64,000 nucleotides of DNA from JAWKZG01 sp041396125. Lineage in GTDB: Bacteria > Pseudomonadota > Gammaproteobacteria > Competibacterales > Competibacteraceae. The stretch spans positions 252,067 through 316,066 of the forward strand of contig JAWKZG010000005.1 in NCBI GenBank assembly GCA_041396125.1, read 5' to 3'. The translations under genes were made by a program, and so were the position numbers. Shown here in pieces: positions 43,328 to 54,094 of the stretch; position 1 is the stretch's first letter, and each line of letters starts with the position of its first letter. The notes under the pieces were generated by a model. It was not told the DNA's origin and searched no databases. It saw only the letters and a program-made list of their open reading frames with translations.

Positions 43328-43564
43328 TTATAGGACGATCTTTAAATTTGACAGTCCTGACAGCACGCTAATATCACTCACTTGCGTCCCCCTGAGATCA
43401 AGAGCTTGCAGCTGACTCAGTTTGGATAGTGCACTACTATCTCTAACCTGGGTTCCACCAAGATAAAGTTCTCGCAGCTCATTAAGACCCGCTAGTGGAC
43501 TTACAGCAAGAGCGCGACAACACTTGCTTTCGTTATTCAATCCATAAGCTTTTGCAAAACCCAC
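43328..43564 (-). CDS. Short leucine-rich-repeat protein, probably a remnant
   Basis: 78 residues. Two and a half leucine-rich repeats of the bacterial internalin type are visible: LAGLNELRELYLGGTQVRDS, LSKLSQLQALDLRGTQVSDI and LSGLSNLKIVL. There is no signal peptide, cap or partner gene, and normal LRR proteins are far longer, so this may be the tail of a degraded gene or a frameshifted one. It lies alone between the aap operon and a region with dense frame errors. Confidence 0.5.
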   Translation of the reverse strand: MGFAKAYGLNNESKCCRALAVSPLAGLNELRELYLGGTQVRDSSALSKLSQLQALDLRGTQVSDISVLSGLSNLKIVL

Positions 43565-43719
43565 TGCTCGGCGCTATGCTGACCCGCTTCGTTTTCTGAC
43601 CATCTGACAGCTTAATTGTGCTGTGATATAGCCTTATCGAACAGGGCGGTGTAATCGCTCAACTGTCCACATATCCTGCTGGTGACTGTCGACCCTTTTA
43701 CCTTTAGCTACCTGAACCT

Positions 43720-44653
43720 GTGAACCAAGCCTATATGCCCGTGGCCTGCGTAAAACTGTCTAACAGCCCAGGAAGCTTTAAGAAAGGTATTGACCTGGAT
43801 GTGCGCGAAGGCAATTCTTCGCTTTGCTCGGCTGAGGTGGCAGGCAAATACCACCACTGTAATCAGGATCATCGCCTCTCCTGGGTGACAAAAACAGCGG
43901 GCACTGTGCGTGTGTTTGACGCCGATATTGATACCGATCTGCGGCCTGCCAGACTTCCTCAGGTTTGTTCGCGGGAATTCAATTTCAATGTGGGCACGGA
44001 CGGTCCAGCAGATTGTTATCAATCAGGCCGGTTATTACGGCATCCCGCGCCGGCAGGCCCAGCAACGCAGCGAGCAGGTACTGCGCCGACTCGGGCTATG
44101 GGATAAACGCCGCAGTATCGCCCGTGAGCTATCCGGCGGCATGAAACGACGGCTGCTGATCGCCCGTGCGCTGGTGCATGAACCGCGACTGCTGATTCTG
44201 GATGAGCCTACCGCCGGGGTGGATATCGAAATACGCCGTTCCATGTGGCGTTTCCTGCGTGAGATTAATGATCAGGGTACAACGATTATTCTCACAACCC
44301 ATTATCTGGAAGAAGCCGAGAGCCTGTGCCGCAATATCGCGATCATTAATCACGGCGAAATCGTCGAAGATACCGATATGAAAACCCTGCTCGGTAAACT
44401 GCATCTGGAAACCTTCGTGCTCAATCTGCACCAGCCTGTAAGCGACTTGCCGTCACTGCCGGGTTATCCGCTGCGCCAGACTGATGAAACCACGCTGGAA
44501 GTGGATATCGACAAAACGCAGAGTCTGAACGCCTTGTTCCAGAACTTGTCCACTCATGGCATTGATGTTCTCAGCATGCGCAACAAAACGAACCGGCTGG
44601 AAGAGCTGTTTGTGCGCCTGGTCGAGAACAACGACACAACCCGAACAGCATAA
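43720..44653 (+). pseudogene. ABC-2 type transporter ATP-binding protein (YadG-like), indel-rich N-terminus
   Basis: The C-terminal two thirds are intact: TVQQIVINQAGYYGIPRR, signature RELSGGMKRRLLIARALV, Walker B LLILDEPTAGVDIEIRRS and H-loop LTTHYLEEAE. Upstream, KKGIDLDVREG, AGTVRVFDADIDTDL and EFNFN match the family, but the Walker A region (around 43835-43865) is scrambled by several small indels: remnants GGTGGCAGGCAAATACCACC align with an original GPNGAGKSTT codon run. So the protein is probably complete in the cell and misread here over about 43,690-44,000. It pairs with the next gene. Confidence 0.75.
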
Positions 44654-44657
44654 ATTC

Positions 44658-45518
44658 ATGGCTATACAAAACACCTCTAATGCAGTACTGCCTGACGCCC
44701 GTGATGTCCATGGTGCCCCCAATGCACCGGCGCACTGGCGCTCGGCCCGCTGGCGTACCAATGCAATTGCCTTCCAGACCATTATTATCAAGGAAGTGCA
44801 GCGTTTTTCCCGGATCTGGGTGCAGACCATTCTGCCGCCGGTGATCACCATGAGTCTGTATTTTGTGATCTTCGGCAATCTGATCGGCAGCCGGATCGGT
44901 CCTATGGAAGGCTTTTCCTATATGGAATATATCGCGCCGGGACTGATTATGATGGCGGTTATCACGAACGCCTATTCCAATGTCGTCTCGTCATTTTTTG
45001 GTGCTAAATTTCAGCGCCATGTGGAAGAATTACTGGTGGCGCCTATACCAAATGCTTTAATCCTGCTCGGTTTTGTCGCTGGCGGCATGATCCGGGGCCT
45101 GATTGTGGGCGCACTGGTAACCGTGGTTGCGCTGTTTTTCACGCATCTCAACATTCATCACTGGCTGGTCATGCTGTCGGTAGTGCTGTTGACCGCGATG
45201 CTGTTCTCGCTGGCCGGTTTTGTTAATGCGGTATTCGCTAAAACCTTTGACGATATTTCCATCGTGCCGACCTTCGTACTGACACCGTTGACCTATCTGG
45301 GCGGGGTGTTTTATTCGATCAGCTTATTGCCCGATCTGTGGCAGAACGTGTCGCTGCTGAATCCGATTTTGTATATGGTGAACGCTTTCCGCTACGGTAT
45401 ACTCGGCACCAGCGATATCAATCTGACGGTCGCCTTTTTGTTAATCATTGGCTTTATTGTCGGTCTGTTCGGATTCAGCCTGTATCTGCTGAACAAAGGT
45501 ATCGGCATCCGACATTAA
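44658..45518 (+). CDS. ABC-2 type transporter permease (YadH-like)
   Basis: 286 residues from ATG 44658, four bases after the ATPase stop. Six hydrophobic segments begin near residue 50; QTIIIKEVQRFSRIWVQTIL, YMEYIAPGLIMMAVITNAY and LTPLTYLGGVFYSI are typical of the YadH/ABC-2 exporter family. With the YadG-like ATPase it forms a simple two-gene exporter. The substrate is unknown. Confidence 0.92.
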   Translation: MAIQNTSNAVLPDARDVHGAPNAPAHWRSARWRTNAIAFQTIIIKEVQRFSRIWVQTILPPVITMSLYFVIFGNLIGSRIGPMEGFSYMEYIAPGLIMMAVITNAYSNVVSSFFGAKFQRHVEELLVAPIPNALILLGFVAGGMIRGLIVGALVTVVALFFTHLNIHHWLVMLSVVLLTAMLFSLAGFVNAVFAKTFDDISIVPTFVLTPLTYLGGVFYSISLLPDLWQNVSLLNPILYMVNAFRYGILGTSDINLTVAFLLIIGFIVGLFGFSLYLLNKGIGIRH

Positions 45519-45548
45519 TCCGCACTGCTATTTATACCGGGAATACTC

Positions 45549-46634
45549 ATGCCACTTGTTGCCCATTCGGATTTGCCCACTTTCGCGCGCCTGGCGCAGG
45601 AAGGCGAAGACGTCCTGAACGCAGAACGCGCTCAGCACCAGGATATTCGTGAACTGCATATCGGCCTTTTAAACATGATGCCCGACGCTGCCCTGGCACC
45701 GACCGAGCGCCAGTTCATGCGTCTGGTGGGTTCGGGCAACCGGATCGCACAGTTTTATGTGCATCCGTTCAGCTTCGACAGCATTGAGCGGGGCGAACAG
45801 GCCGCTGAACACATCCACAAATACTATGAATCGTTCGCCGATCTGCAGGAGCAAGGGCTGGATGCGTTGATCATCACCGGTGCCAACCCGAAAAGTCGTG
45901 ATATTACCCGTGAAAACTTCTGGCGGCCGCTGACCGAAGTGCTGGACTGGGCGCGACAGAATGTCACCTCTGTGCTATGCGCCTGTCTGGCCACACATGC
46001 CACTGTAAAATACTTTCATTCCATTGATCGTATCCCACTGTCGAGCAAGCGCTGGGGCGTATATCCGCATCGGGTAGCCGACCGGGTGCATCCGCTGGTG
46101 CGCAATATCAATACTCGTTTCGATGTGCCACATTCACGCTGGAATGAAGTTACCCGTGAGCAACTCGAACAGGCGGGTATCGACACCCTGGTTGAAGGCA
46201 CCAGCGCAGGTGTTCATCTGGCGGTAAGCGCCGACATGTTCCGCTTCGTTTATTTTCAGGGGCATCCGGAATACGACCGCACCAGTCTGCTGAAGGAATA
46301 CAAACGCGAAGTATTGCGGTTCTTGAGTAACGATATTGATGATTACCCACCGCTGCCGGTCAATTATTTTACGCCAGCGGCACAGCCCTTACTGGAACGC
46401 TATAAAGAGCGCGCCCATCAGTTGCGTGAACCCGGCTTCCTGAGCGAGTTTCCCGAGCAGCAACTGAGCCGTCTGGTAGACAATACCTGGGGCGATACCG
46501 GCAAGATTATGGTCAGTAACTGGCTGGGGCTGGTGTATCAACTGACGCATCGTGTGCGCCGCATCCCGTTCATGGACGGCATCAACCCGGACGACCCGCT
46601 TGGATTGCGCGGACATCGGCCAGAATCGAGTTAA
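45549..46634 (+). CDS. metA: Homoserine O-acyltransferase (MetA family)
   Basis: 361 residues. Catalytic Cys lies in VLCACLATHATVKYF and the catalytic His in VYFQGHPEYD; LLNMMPDAALAPTERQFMRL is the conserved opening. Residues around GVYPHR and SRWNEV also match. MetA acylates homoserine with succinyl- or acetyl-CoA in methionine synthesis; the sequence motif that sets the acyl donor was not assessed. The presence of metY here, which uses O-acetylhomoserine, makes the donor worth checking. It lies upstream of rimO by eight bases. Confidence 0.93.
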   Translation: MPLVAHSDLPTFARLAQEGEDVLNAERAQHQDIRELHIGLLNMMPDAALAPTERQFMRLVGSGNRIAQFYVHPFSFDSIERGEQAAEHIHKYYESFADLQEQGLDALIITGANPKSRDITRENFWRPLTEVLDWARQNVTSVLCACLATHATVKYFHSIDRIPLSSKRWGVYPHRVADRVHPLVRNINTRFDVPHSRWNEVTREQLEQAGIDTLVEGTSAGVHLAVSADMFRFVYFQGHPEYDRTSLLKEYKREVLRFLSNDIDDYPPLPVNYFTPAAQPLLERYKERAHQLREPGFLSEFPEQQLSRLVDNTWGDTGKIMVSNWLGLVYQLTHRVRRIPFMDGINPDDPLGLRGHRPESS

Positions 46635-46642
46635 TTCAACGC

Positions 46643-47962
46643 ATGACAACCGCAAAAGTAGGCTTTGTGAGCCTGGGCTGTCCCAAGGCCCTGGTCGATT
46701 CCGAACGTATCCTGACCCAGCTGCGCAGCGACGGTTATGACATTGTGCCGACCTATCAGGACGCCGATGTCGTAGTGGTCAATACCTGTGGCTTTATCGA
46801 TTCTGCCAAGGCGGAATCACTGGAGGCCATTGGTGAAGCGATTACAGAAAACGGCAAAGTGATCGTGACCGGTTGCCTGGGCGTGCACGCTGACGACATC
46901 CGCGCCAGTCATCCCCAGGTTTTAGCCGTAACAGGGCCGCAACAATATGAACAGGTTGTCAGTGCAGTGCGCCAGCATGCACCGCCGCCAGTCCATGACC
47001 CGTATCTTGATCTGGTGCCGCCGCAAGGGATCAAACTGACCCCGCGCCATTATGCCTATCTGAAAATATCGGAAGGCTGTAACCACGGCTGCACGTTTTG
47101 CATTATCCCGTCCATGCGCGGCAAGCTGGCCAGCCGTCCCATCGAGCGGGTAATTGCCGAGGCCAATCAGTTAGTGCGGGCAGGGGTCAAGGAATTGCTG
47201 GTCATTTCCCAGGACACCAGTGCCTATGGCGCTGATTTGAAATACCAGTCTGGCCAGTGGCGCGATACAACGTATCAGACCCGTTTATATGATTTATGCC
47301 AGGCGCTGAGCGAGTTCGGCATCTGGGTCCGGCTGCATTATGTGTACCCGTATCCGCATGTGGATCAGATCATCCCGCTGATGGCCGAGGGCAAAATTCT
47401 GCCGTATCTGGATATTCCCTTTCAGCACGGCAGCCCGCGCATTTTAAAACTCATGAAACGGCCCGCTGCGGCAGAAAACACTCTGGCGCGGATTAAAACC
47501 TGGCGGGCAATCTGTCCTGATATCACGCTGCGCAGTACGTTTATTGTGGGTTTCCCCGGTGAAACCGAAGCAGATTTCGAACAGTTACTGGATTTTCTGC
47601 ATGAAGCCCAGCTGGATCGGGTCGGCTGCTTTCAGTATTCACCCGTCACCGGCGCGGCCGCCAACGCGCTGCCCGATCCGGTGCCCGAAGCTGTCAAGCA
47701 GGAACGCTTCGAACGTTTCATGCAAACACAGGCCGAAATCAGCGCGGCCAAACTCGAGGCCAAAATCGGCCAGACAATTGACGTGCTGATTGACGAGATC
47801 GATCAGGAAGGAGCGATTGGCCGCAGCTTTGCCGATGCGCCGGAAATCGATGGTCAGGTTTATCTGGATGGTGAGCTGGATTTACAGCCAGGTCAGATTG
47901 TAACGGCACGCGTCCGGGATGCCAGCGACCATGATTTATGGGCCGAGCGGATTGAACGCTGA
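46643..47962 (+). CDS. rimO: Ribosomal protein S12 methylthiotransferase
   Basis: 439 residues. The UPF0004 domain has GFVSLGCPKALVDSE, VNTCGFIDSAKAE and VTGCLG (three cysteines for one Fe-S cluster). The radical SAM domain has KISEGCNHGCTFCIIPSMRG with CxxxCxxC. A TRAM domain ends the protein (VLIDEIDQEGAIGRSFADAP). It adds a methylthio group to Asp of ribosomal protein S12. It follows metA closely. Confidence 0.96.
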   Translation: MTTAKVGFVSLGCPKALVDSERILTQLRSDGYDIVPTYQDADVVVVNTCGFIDSAKAESLEAIGEAITENGKVIVTGCLGVHADDIRASHPQVLAVTGPQQYEQVVSAVRQHAPPPVHDPYLDLVPPQGIKLTPRHYAYLKISEGCNHGCTFCIIPSMRGKLASRPIERVIAEANQLVRAGVKELLVISQDTSAYGADLKYQSGQWRDTTYQTRLYDLCQALSEFGIWVRLHYVYPYPHVDQIIPLMAEGKILPYLDIPFQHGSPRILKLMKRPAAAENTLARIKTWRAICPDITLRSTFIVGFPGETEADFEQLLDFLHEAQLDRVGCFQYSPVTGAAANALPDPVPEAVKQERFERFMQTQAEISAAKLEAKIGQTIDVLIDEIDQEGAIGRSFADAPEIDGQVYLDGELDLQPGQIVTARVRDASDHDLWAERIER

Positions 47963-47999
47963 CACCAGCGTGCCTGCAGCCCTGCTTTGTAGTCACTGA

Positions 48000-48527
48000 T
48001 TACCGGGCGGGTACCGGTTTTTTGAGTTTGGACTGCTGATCATCAAAACGCCGCAGGTGTGCCAGCAGGGACAACAATAGCGCATGCGTTTCTGGCTCAA
48101 GATAATCCGTCAGGGTTTGTTGCAGGGCACACCACACAGGATAAATTTGAGCCAGTTTAGTGTCCCCCTCTCGGGTCAATGACACGTAGCGTACACGCCG
48201 ATCATTATTATCTGCATCGATAACAATTAAACCATCACGTTGCAGGACCGCCAGATTGCGTGTCAAGGTGGAAACCTCCATACGCATGACTTTAGCCAGA
48301 GATCCCATTCGACAAACCTGCCTTTCCTCTGTCATACCACGTACCGTGGCCAGTATCGAGACCTGGGTCGCTTTTAAACCTGCGGCTTTGAATGCACGGT
48401 CATAATGTGCACTGATGACACGGGTGGCGCGACGCAGATTATGGGCAAGGCATAAACGGCCCATTTCTCGACACTGCTCACCCGTTAATGGCGGTTCAGT
48501 CGCGGCTAGATCATTACTTCTGGACAT
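48000..48527 (-). CDS. MarR-family regulator, copy 1
   Basis: 175 residues from ATG 48527 (MSRSNDLAATEPPL); a TTG nine codons upstream is less likely. The winged helix-turn-helix reads GLKATQVSILATVRG, MGSLAKVMRMEVSTLTRNLA and DNNDRRVRYVSLTREG (the wing). It begins about 28 bases after a hairpin that follows the giant surface-protein gene, and a second very similar copy lies at 52.9 kb in the same arrangement. Ligand and target are unknown; autoregulation of the surface gene is a reasonable guess. Confidence 0.9.
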   Translation of the reverse strand: MSRSNDLAATEPPLTGEQCREMGRLCLAHNLRRATRVISAHYDRAFKAAGLKATQVSILATVRGMTEERQVCRMGSLAKVMRMEVSTLTRNLAVLQRDGLIVIDADNNDRRVRYVSLTREGDTKLAQIYPVWCALQQTLTDYLEPETHALLLSLLAHLRRFDDQQSKLKKPVPAR

Positions 48528-48554
48528 AAATATAGTGTTCACTTCTATAGCCAA

Positions 48555-48582
48555 AGCCCACCGGAGATATTCCCGGTGGGCT
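48555..48582. terminator. Hairpin between surface-protein gene and marR, copy 1
   Basis: A perfect 10-bp stem AGCCCACCGG (48555-48564) / CCGGTGGGCT (48573-48582) with loop AGATATTC. The same hairpin occurs in the second cassette. No T-run on the downstream minus strand, so partial termination or mRNA stabilisation is possible. Confidence 0.6.
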
Positions 48583-48603
48583 ACATGCGCTCAACTCAAA
48601 ACA

Positions 48604-51600
48604 TTATGTCCGCCGCCGCCGGCTGAAGCGCGCTAAAGCGCCAGCCAGAAACAGCCCCAATAACGTGATCCCCCACGGTTGTAAGGTCGGGATCGGTGCC
48701 GCGGGTAATGGCTCCAGGGCGCTGCGGGCTGGTCCGCCTGGATCGATGATTTTGCCATCATTCGCACCGGTAGCCGTATTGTCATCACCCAGCATACCAT
48801 CGCTCAGACTGAACGTAGCAGTCGTCACACCATTGCTCGTGCCAAAACTCACCTCGGGTAAGGTATAAAACTGGAGACTGAACAGGCTTGTCGGAATAAA
48901 TGGACCGTACTTACGGTATTCCCGGCCCACTAAGCCGTTCTGAGAATGGTAGAACACTGTGATCTGGGCACTGCTACAAGGCAGTTCGAAACCCAGCAAT
49001 CCCAGCGGATAATCATAAAACGGGTCAGCACCCATTGCGGCCTCAGCAGCCACATTGACATTGTCAATCTGATCACAGCCGCCCCCCACAGCCAGGGTGA
49101 CATAGTCTCCATTGACGGCATTAGGCAGGGACACGACATTGCCCTGTATGCGATCAGGAATGCTATCGAAATTACCGTCGCCGTTATTGGGTCCCCTGTC
49201 TTCAACATCAGCCGGGATGTCATCGCCATCATTCTCATCATCGATGGTTGTCACACTGACCGTTTGATCGGCCAGGGGATCGAAGGTATCGTCCGAGTTA
49301 GCATCATCAATGCTTAAGGTGATCGTTGTGGTCTGATCGCCGTCGTCAACTGACTCATCGACGCCTGTCACCGTCACCGTTTGGGTTATATCCCAGTTGG
49401 CTGAGGTGAACGTCAGCATCGCCTGGTCCACCGTCGCCTCTTCGGTATCGTCACTACTCACGGTAATGACAACATCGCTCAGCGGTTGCGCAGTCAGCAC
49501 GACATCAAAGGTATCGGCCGTACCCGATTCCTCCACTTCCGTTGTACCGTCGCTTTCGGTGATGCTAAATCCCGCCGCGTCGTCATCGATGGTCGTCACG
49601 CTGACCGTTTGATCGGCTAAGGGATCGAAGGTATCGTCTGAGTTGGCGTCATCGATACTCAAGGTGATCGTCGTGGTTTGATCGCCGTCCTCTACAAACT
49701 CATCAACGCCCGTTACCGTCACCGTCTGGGCTTGATTCCAGTCGCCACTGGTAAACGTCAGCATCGCCTGGTTCACCGTCGCTTCCCCGGTATTCCCGCT
49801 GCTTACGGTAATCACTACATCGCTCAGGGGTTGCGCGGTCAACACCACATCAAAGGTGTCTGTTGTGCCCGACTCCTCCACCTCTGTTGTGCCGTCACTT
49901 TCAGTGATGGTAAAACCCGCTGTGTCGTCATCCTGATTGCTTACACTCACATCGGGCGGGTCAATGCCACTGAAACCGTTATCGGTGCTTATCGCTGCGC
50001 CCACTATAATGGTGTAATTCTGATCCCCATCATCGACGTCGTCATTCACTCCAGTGACTGTGACCGTCTGGGTCAACGCACCACCCGGATTAAAAACCAG
50101 ACTGGCAGGCACGTTGCCTTCAGCCGTATTCGAGCTGCTTAACGGGACGGTAACCGCTGCGGAAGGATCGGTTGACAAGCTCACTGCAAAGGTGTCGGTA
50201 CCGCCCGCTTCAGTCGTGATTAATCCGCTTACGGGAATAACACTGATCGCTGCACCACTGCCCTGGATAGCAAAGGTGTATGGATTCTCGTTATCGTCAT
50301 TATCGTTATGCGGAATACTGACCGTAGCAGTACGCAAACCGCCCTCACTGGGTGTAAAGGTGATATCGAAGGTCGTAGAGCTATTCCCAGAAACCGTGCT
50401 GGCTGGCGCGCTGCTCACGCTGAAATCACCCAAATTGGTGCCGCTGAATGTAATTGTGCCAATGGTCAAATCGCCAACGTCGGTATTCAGAATAGTAAAC
50501 GTCCGCAGCGCGTTGCTGCTTAGGCTTACATTGCCGAAGTCGGTGTCATCTGCAGTACCGGGAACGGTATCGCCGCTGCTGATGGTCATACCATTACCTT
50601 GCAGCTCAATTTCGGGCTTGGTCAGCACTTCAAACTCGAACAGTACAAAGCTGTCCGTATGCTCTGGCGTCCAGACTTTGACAAAATTACCGGACGAAGC
50701 CTGCAGCAACATGGTTTGGTTGGCTCACCGGATGACAAAACGGCGATGTGCCATAGCTTGTACCTAGCGCATCGCTGGCAATCACATCAGGATAGAATTT
50801 AGTGATACCACTCTGTTGCGTACCGTTTTGCACAACAAAACGGTGTGCTTGCGTACCGCAGCCTACAATTTTTTCCACCAGCAAATCGGCTTGACTATCA
50901 CCATCAACATCAATGGTTTGGTTGCTGTTGACTTGTGTTGTGGCAACTTGATTAACCGTGATGTTTTGGCAGTTTTGATCGCTGCCACCGGCGTTGCTTG
51001 CGGTCAGACAGACCATATAAGTGCCATTACTGGCATATTGATGGCTTGGACTTGCGCCGGACGAGGTCCCGCCATCGCCGAAATCCCAGGCCCAATTGGT
51101 GGTATTGGCGCTTGATTGATCGGTAAAAAACGCGAACAGGCCATAGCTCGACGAGCTAAAGCCCGCTGTCGGCGGTGGCGGCGGTACGCCGAGCAACTCA
51201 AAAATATATCGCACGCCAGAGGCGGTATTCTGCGGTATCCAGACTTTATAAAAATTATTGCTGGTCGTATTGACGATCAGCGTCTCTAAATATGTCCCCG
51301 AGGGATGGCAGAAATTGGATGTACTCAGTGATGCGCCTTGGGCATCGGCCAGAACAACAGTATCGTAGTTCTTGTCGAGTCCCGCCCAGCTCACAGTATC
51401 CAGGGGAGCCATCGCAAAAAACTCATCACTACAGCCACTGGGAGAAAAAGTATCCAGATCATTCTGGCTGTCTGCATCGAAATCGATAGCGCCGCCGCCC
51501 GTGATCGTAACGGCCGTCGGATCCAGCGTCACTACGACATCTTTACAAACCATATCGGAACCGCCGATATTGGTGGCCGTCAGGCAGACGTTGAACGTGC

Positions 51601-52179
51601 CCGCGCCGCTAAACGCGTAGAGCGGCTTGGTGAACGTGCTGGTGTTGCTACCGTCGTCGAAATCCCAGCTGCGGGACGCCACTGTACCGGTGGATTGGTC
51701 CGTGAATTGCACCACGACATCGTGGGTGTTCTCAAAGGTAAAATCAGCGGTCGGCGCTGGTGGGAGACTGCATCCGGCAATTTGCTCCCATTCAAATGAA
51801 ATATTAGTGTCATCCGTGGGGTTTGTCACAGTATTGACATATCGCAGCTTAAAGAAATTGCCTGCGCCCGTTCTAATGACGTAAACCTCGCCATCGCCCG
51901 GAATGAATCCGCCAGCATTTGTACTGTAACCTGATGCCTTTGGGCCTCGGTGCAATCTGTATTAGCCCAGGTTTGACTGGTGCTTCCGAAACCTGGAGCT
52001 GTTTCGGCCGCAAAGCAGGTGGCGCCATATTACCGCAACATTCCAGCGCCCGTAATATCCGCATCAGGGGCGTCAAATATAACGGTTTGGTCATCCTGGA
52101 GCGTAGTGGTAGCTGCATGGACGCTGGGCAAAAATAACGCTAATGCAAACACGATGGCGCAGTAAATCCGGAGTTTCAT
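48604..52179 (-). CDS. Giant IPTL-CTERM surface protein 1, PKD and Calx-beta-like repeats (frameshifts)
   Basis: About 1190 residues when shifts near 52,060, 51,950 and 50,712 are bridged. Start ATG 52179 has GGGGGAATT and a signal peptide (CAIVFALALFLPSVHAA). Order: a repeated Cys-containing domain with NFCHPSGTYLETL; two PKD-like domains (FTDQSTGTVASRSWDFDDGS, then NWAWDFGDGGTSSGASPSHQ); a choice-of-anchor D-like domain; three Calx-beta-like repeats, two nearly identical; a choice-of-anchor U-like domain (GDGNFDSIPDRIQGNV); and the C-terminal signal IPTLQPWGITLLGLFLAGAL followed by RFSRRRR. Exosortase-type sorting to the cell surface is expected. Confidence 0.8.
49244..49930 (-). repeat. 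Two tandem 345-bp repeats encoding Calx-beta-like units
   Basis: Starting at 49244 and 49588, near-identical units of about 345 bases each encode 115 residues beginning FSITESDGTTEVEESGT and ending LADQTVSVTTIDD. A few synonymous differences separate them. They code for extracellular domains of surface protein 1. Confidence 0.75.
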
Positions 52180-52883
52180 AATTCCCCCAAAACGGTTTAT
52201 TAAGCGTATCTATTCTTAATGGATAAAAATAAATATAAACTTAACAAATTGAATAACAACACATTGTACTTTTTAGAATTTCCTTCAAAGCCATCTTCGC
52301 AGAATGCATCCACCATAGTATTTTGTATATGCAAGAAATTATTAAATCTCTTGTATAAATTTCTTGGAAGCAGCTTTTTATAAAACAAAATCAATGAGTT
52401 GAATTTATTTTTTTACAAGAACTCTATTGATCTTAGACATATTCGCTTCAATAATCCACCTAAAGGGTTTTGATCTCAGCAAAAACGGACTGATGACCAT
52501 TCAAGCCCCTCCTCTATGGAAGCCGCTGTACCTGTTAATACCACCCGGAGGCATCCTGATGTGTACCATCATGCCCATTCTTGTTGGATTAACCTATCCG
52601 TTCTCGTGCACAGTACCGATAGTAGCGCAGGACACGCCAAAACGCAGATGGGTTACGAGATGATCAATGGGGGCGGATCAAGAGTTTGCTGCCAGGATGG
52701 AAAGAGGCGGTTGGCATGACAGAAAAATATAATCGCTTGTCTGTGGAAACTGTTTTATATCGTTAACGCACGGGCATTGCGTAGTGTGATGTGCCTGGGC
52801 AGTTTGGGGATTGGAACATTATTGCCCACCCTCATAAGCGGTGGTCAGATGGCAGTGTGTGGCAAATTGACTACACGTCCGGG
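52180..52883. other. AT-rich spacer between the two surface-protein cassettes
   Basis: About 700 bases with no convincing gene. The left half (52,190-52,420) is markedly AT-rich, with runs like ATAAAAATAAATATAAAC, and likely contains the promoter of surface protein 1. The right half is more GC-rich, and the small open frames in it show no recognisable domains. It is the boundary between the two tandem cassettes. Confidence 0.5.
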
Positions 52884-53414
52884 TTACCGACCGCGCACAG
52901 GCTTTTGGGATTCGGGCAGCTGATCATCAAAACGCCGCAGATGCGTCAGCAGGGCCAATAATAGCTCGTGCGTTTCCGGCTCAAGGTAATCGCTCATGGT
53001 TTGCTGCAAGGCGCACCAGACAGGATAAATTTGAGCCAGTTTGGTCTCCCCGTCCCGGGTCAATGACACGTGACGAACACGACGATCATTATTATCCGTA
53101 TCGATAACAATTAAACTATCGCGTTCCAAGACCGCCAGATTGCGTGTCAAGGTGGAAACATCCATACGCGTGACTTTAGCCAGAGAACTCATGCGGCAAA
53201 CCTGCCCTTCCCCGGTCATTCCACGTATCGTGGCCAGTATCGAGACCTGGGTCAGATTTTAAACTGTGCAGCCGAAGGCATGGTCATATCGCGCACTGAT
53301 GACACGGGTGAGCACGGACGCAGATTATGGGCAAGGCATAAACGGCCCATTTTCTCGGCACTGCTCACCCGTTAATGGCGGTTCAGTCGCTACTCAGATT
53401 ATTACTTCTGACAT
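52884..53414 (-). pseudogene. MarR-family regulator, copy 2, N-terminal frameshifts
   Basis: Second copy of the MarR gene, in the same strand and order as copy 1. The C-terminal 111 residues are intact and differ from copy 1 by scattered substitutions (SLAKVTRMDVSTLTRNLAVL versus MGSLAKVMRMEVSTLTRN), so this is a true paralogue and not a read duplicate. The first 60 residues, expected from ATG 53414, carry several one-base indels from about 53,240 rightward. Whether the gene is broken or misread is unresolved. Confidence 0.75.
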
Positions 53415-53436
53415 AAATATAGTGTTCACTTACTGT

Positions 53437-53462
53437 GCCCACCGGAGATATTCCCGGTGGGC
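53437..53462. terminator. Hairpin between surface-protein gene and marR, copy 2
   Basis: GCCCACCGG (53437-53445) / CCGGTGGGC (53454-53462), the same stem and loop as copy 1. Conservation across the two cassettes supports a functional role. Confidence 0.6.
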
Positions 53463-54094
53463 TACATGCGCTCAACTCAAACATTATGTCCGCTGCCGCC
53501 GGCTGAAGCGCGCTAAAGCCAGCCAGAAACAGCCCCACAACGTGATCCCCACGGTTGTAAGGTCGGGATCGGTGCTGCGGTAATGGCTCCAGGGCGCTGC
53601 GGGTCCGCTCGGGATCGAGATTTGCCATCAGTCGCGCCGTAGCCGTATTGTCATCACCCAGCACACCATCGCTCAGACTGAACGTAGCAGTCGTCACACC
53701 ATTGCTCGTGCCAAAACTCACCTCGGGTAAGGTATAAACTGAGACTGAACAGGCTTGTCGGAATAAATGGACCGTATTTACGGTATTCCCGGCCCACTAA
53801 GCCGTTCTGAGAATGGTAGAACACCGTGATCCGCACCGCTACAAGGCAGTTCGAAACCCAGCAATCCCAGCGGATAATCATAAAAACGGGTCAGCATTGC
53901 GGCCTCAGCAGCCACATTGACATTATCAATCTGATCACAGCCGCCCCCCACAGCCAGGGTGATATAGTCACCATTGACAGCATTAGGCAGGACACGACAC
54001 GTCTTTGTGTGCGACTGGTGGAATGCTATCAAAATTACCGTCGCCGTTATTGGGGGCCAAATCTTCGACACTAGCCGGGATACCATCGCCATCA

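Noticed and set aside
52427..52719. Two overlapping small frames in the spacer between cassettes
   Set aside because: No ribosome-binding site, no homology features, and they overlap each other in different frames.
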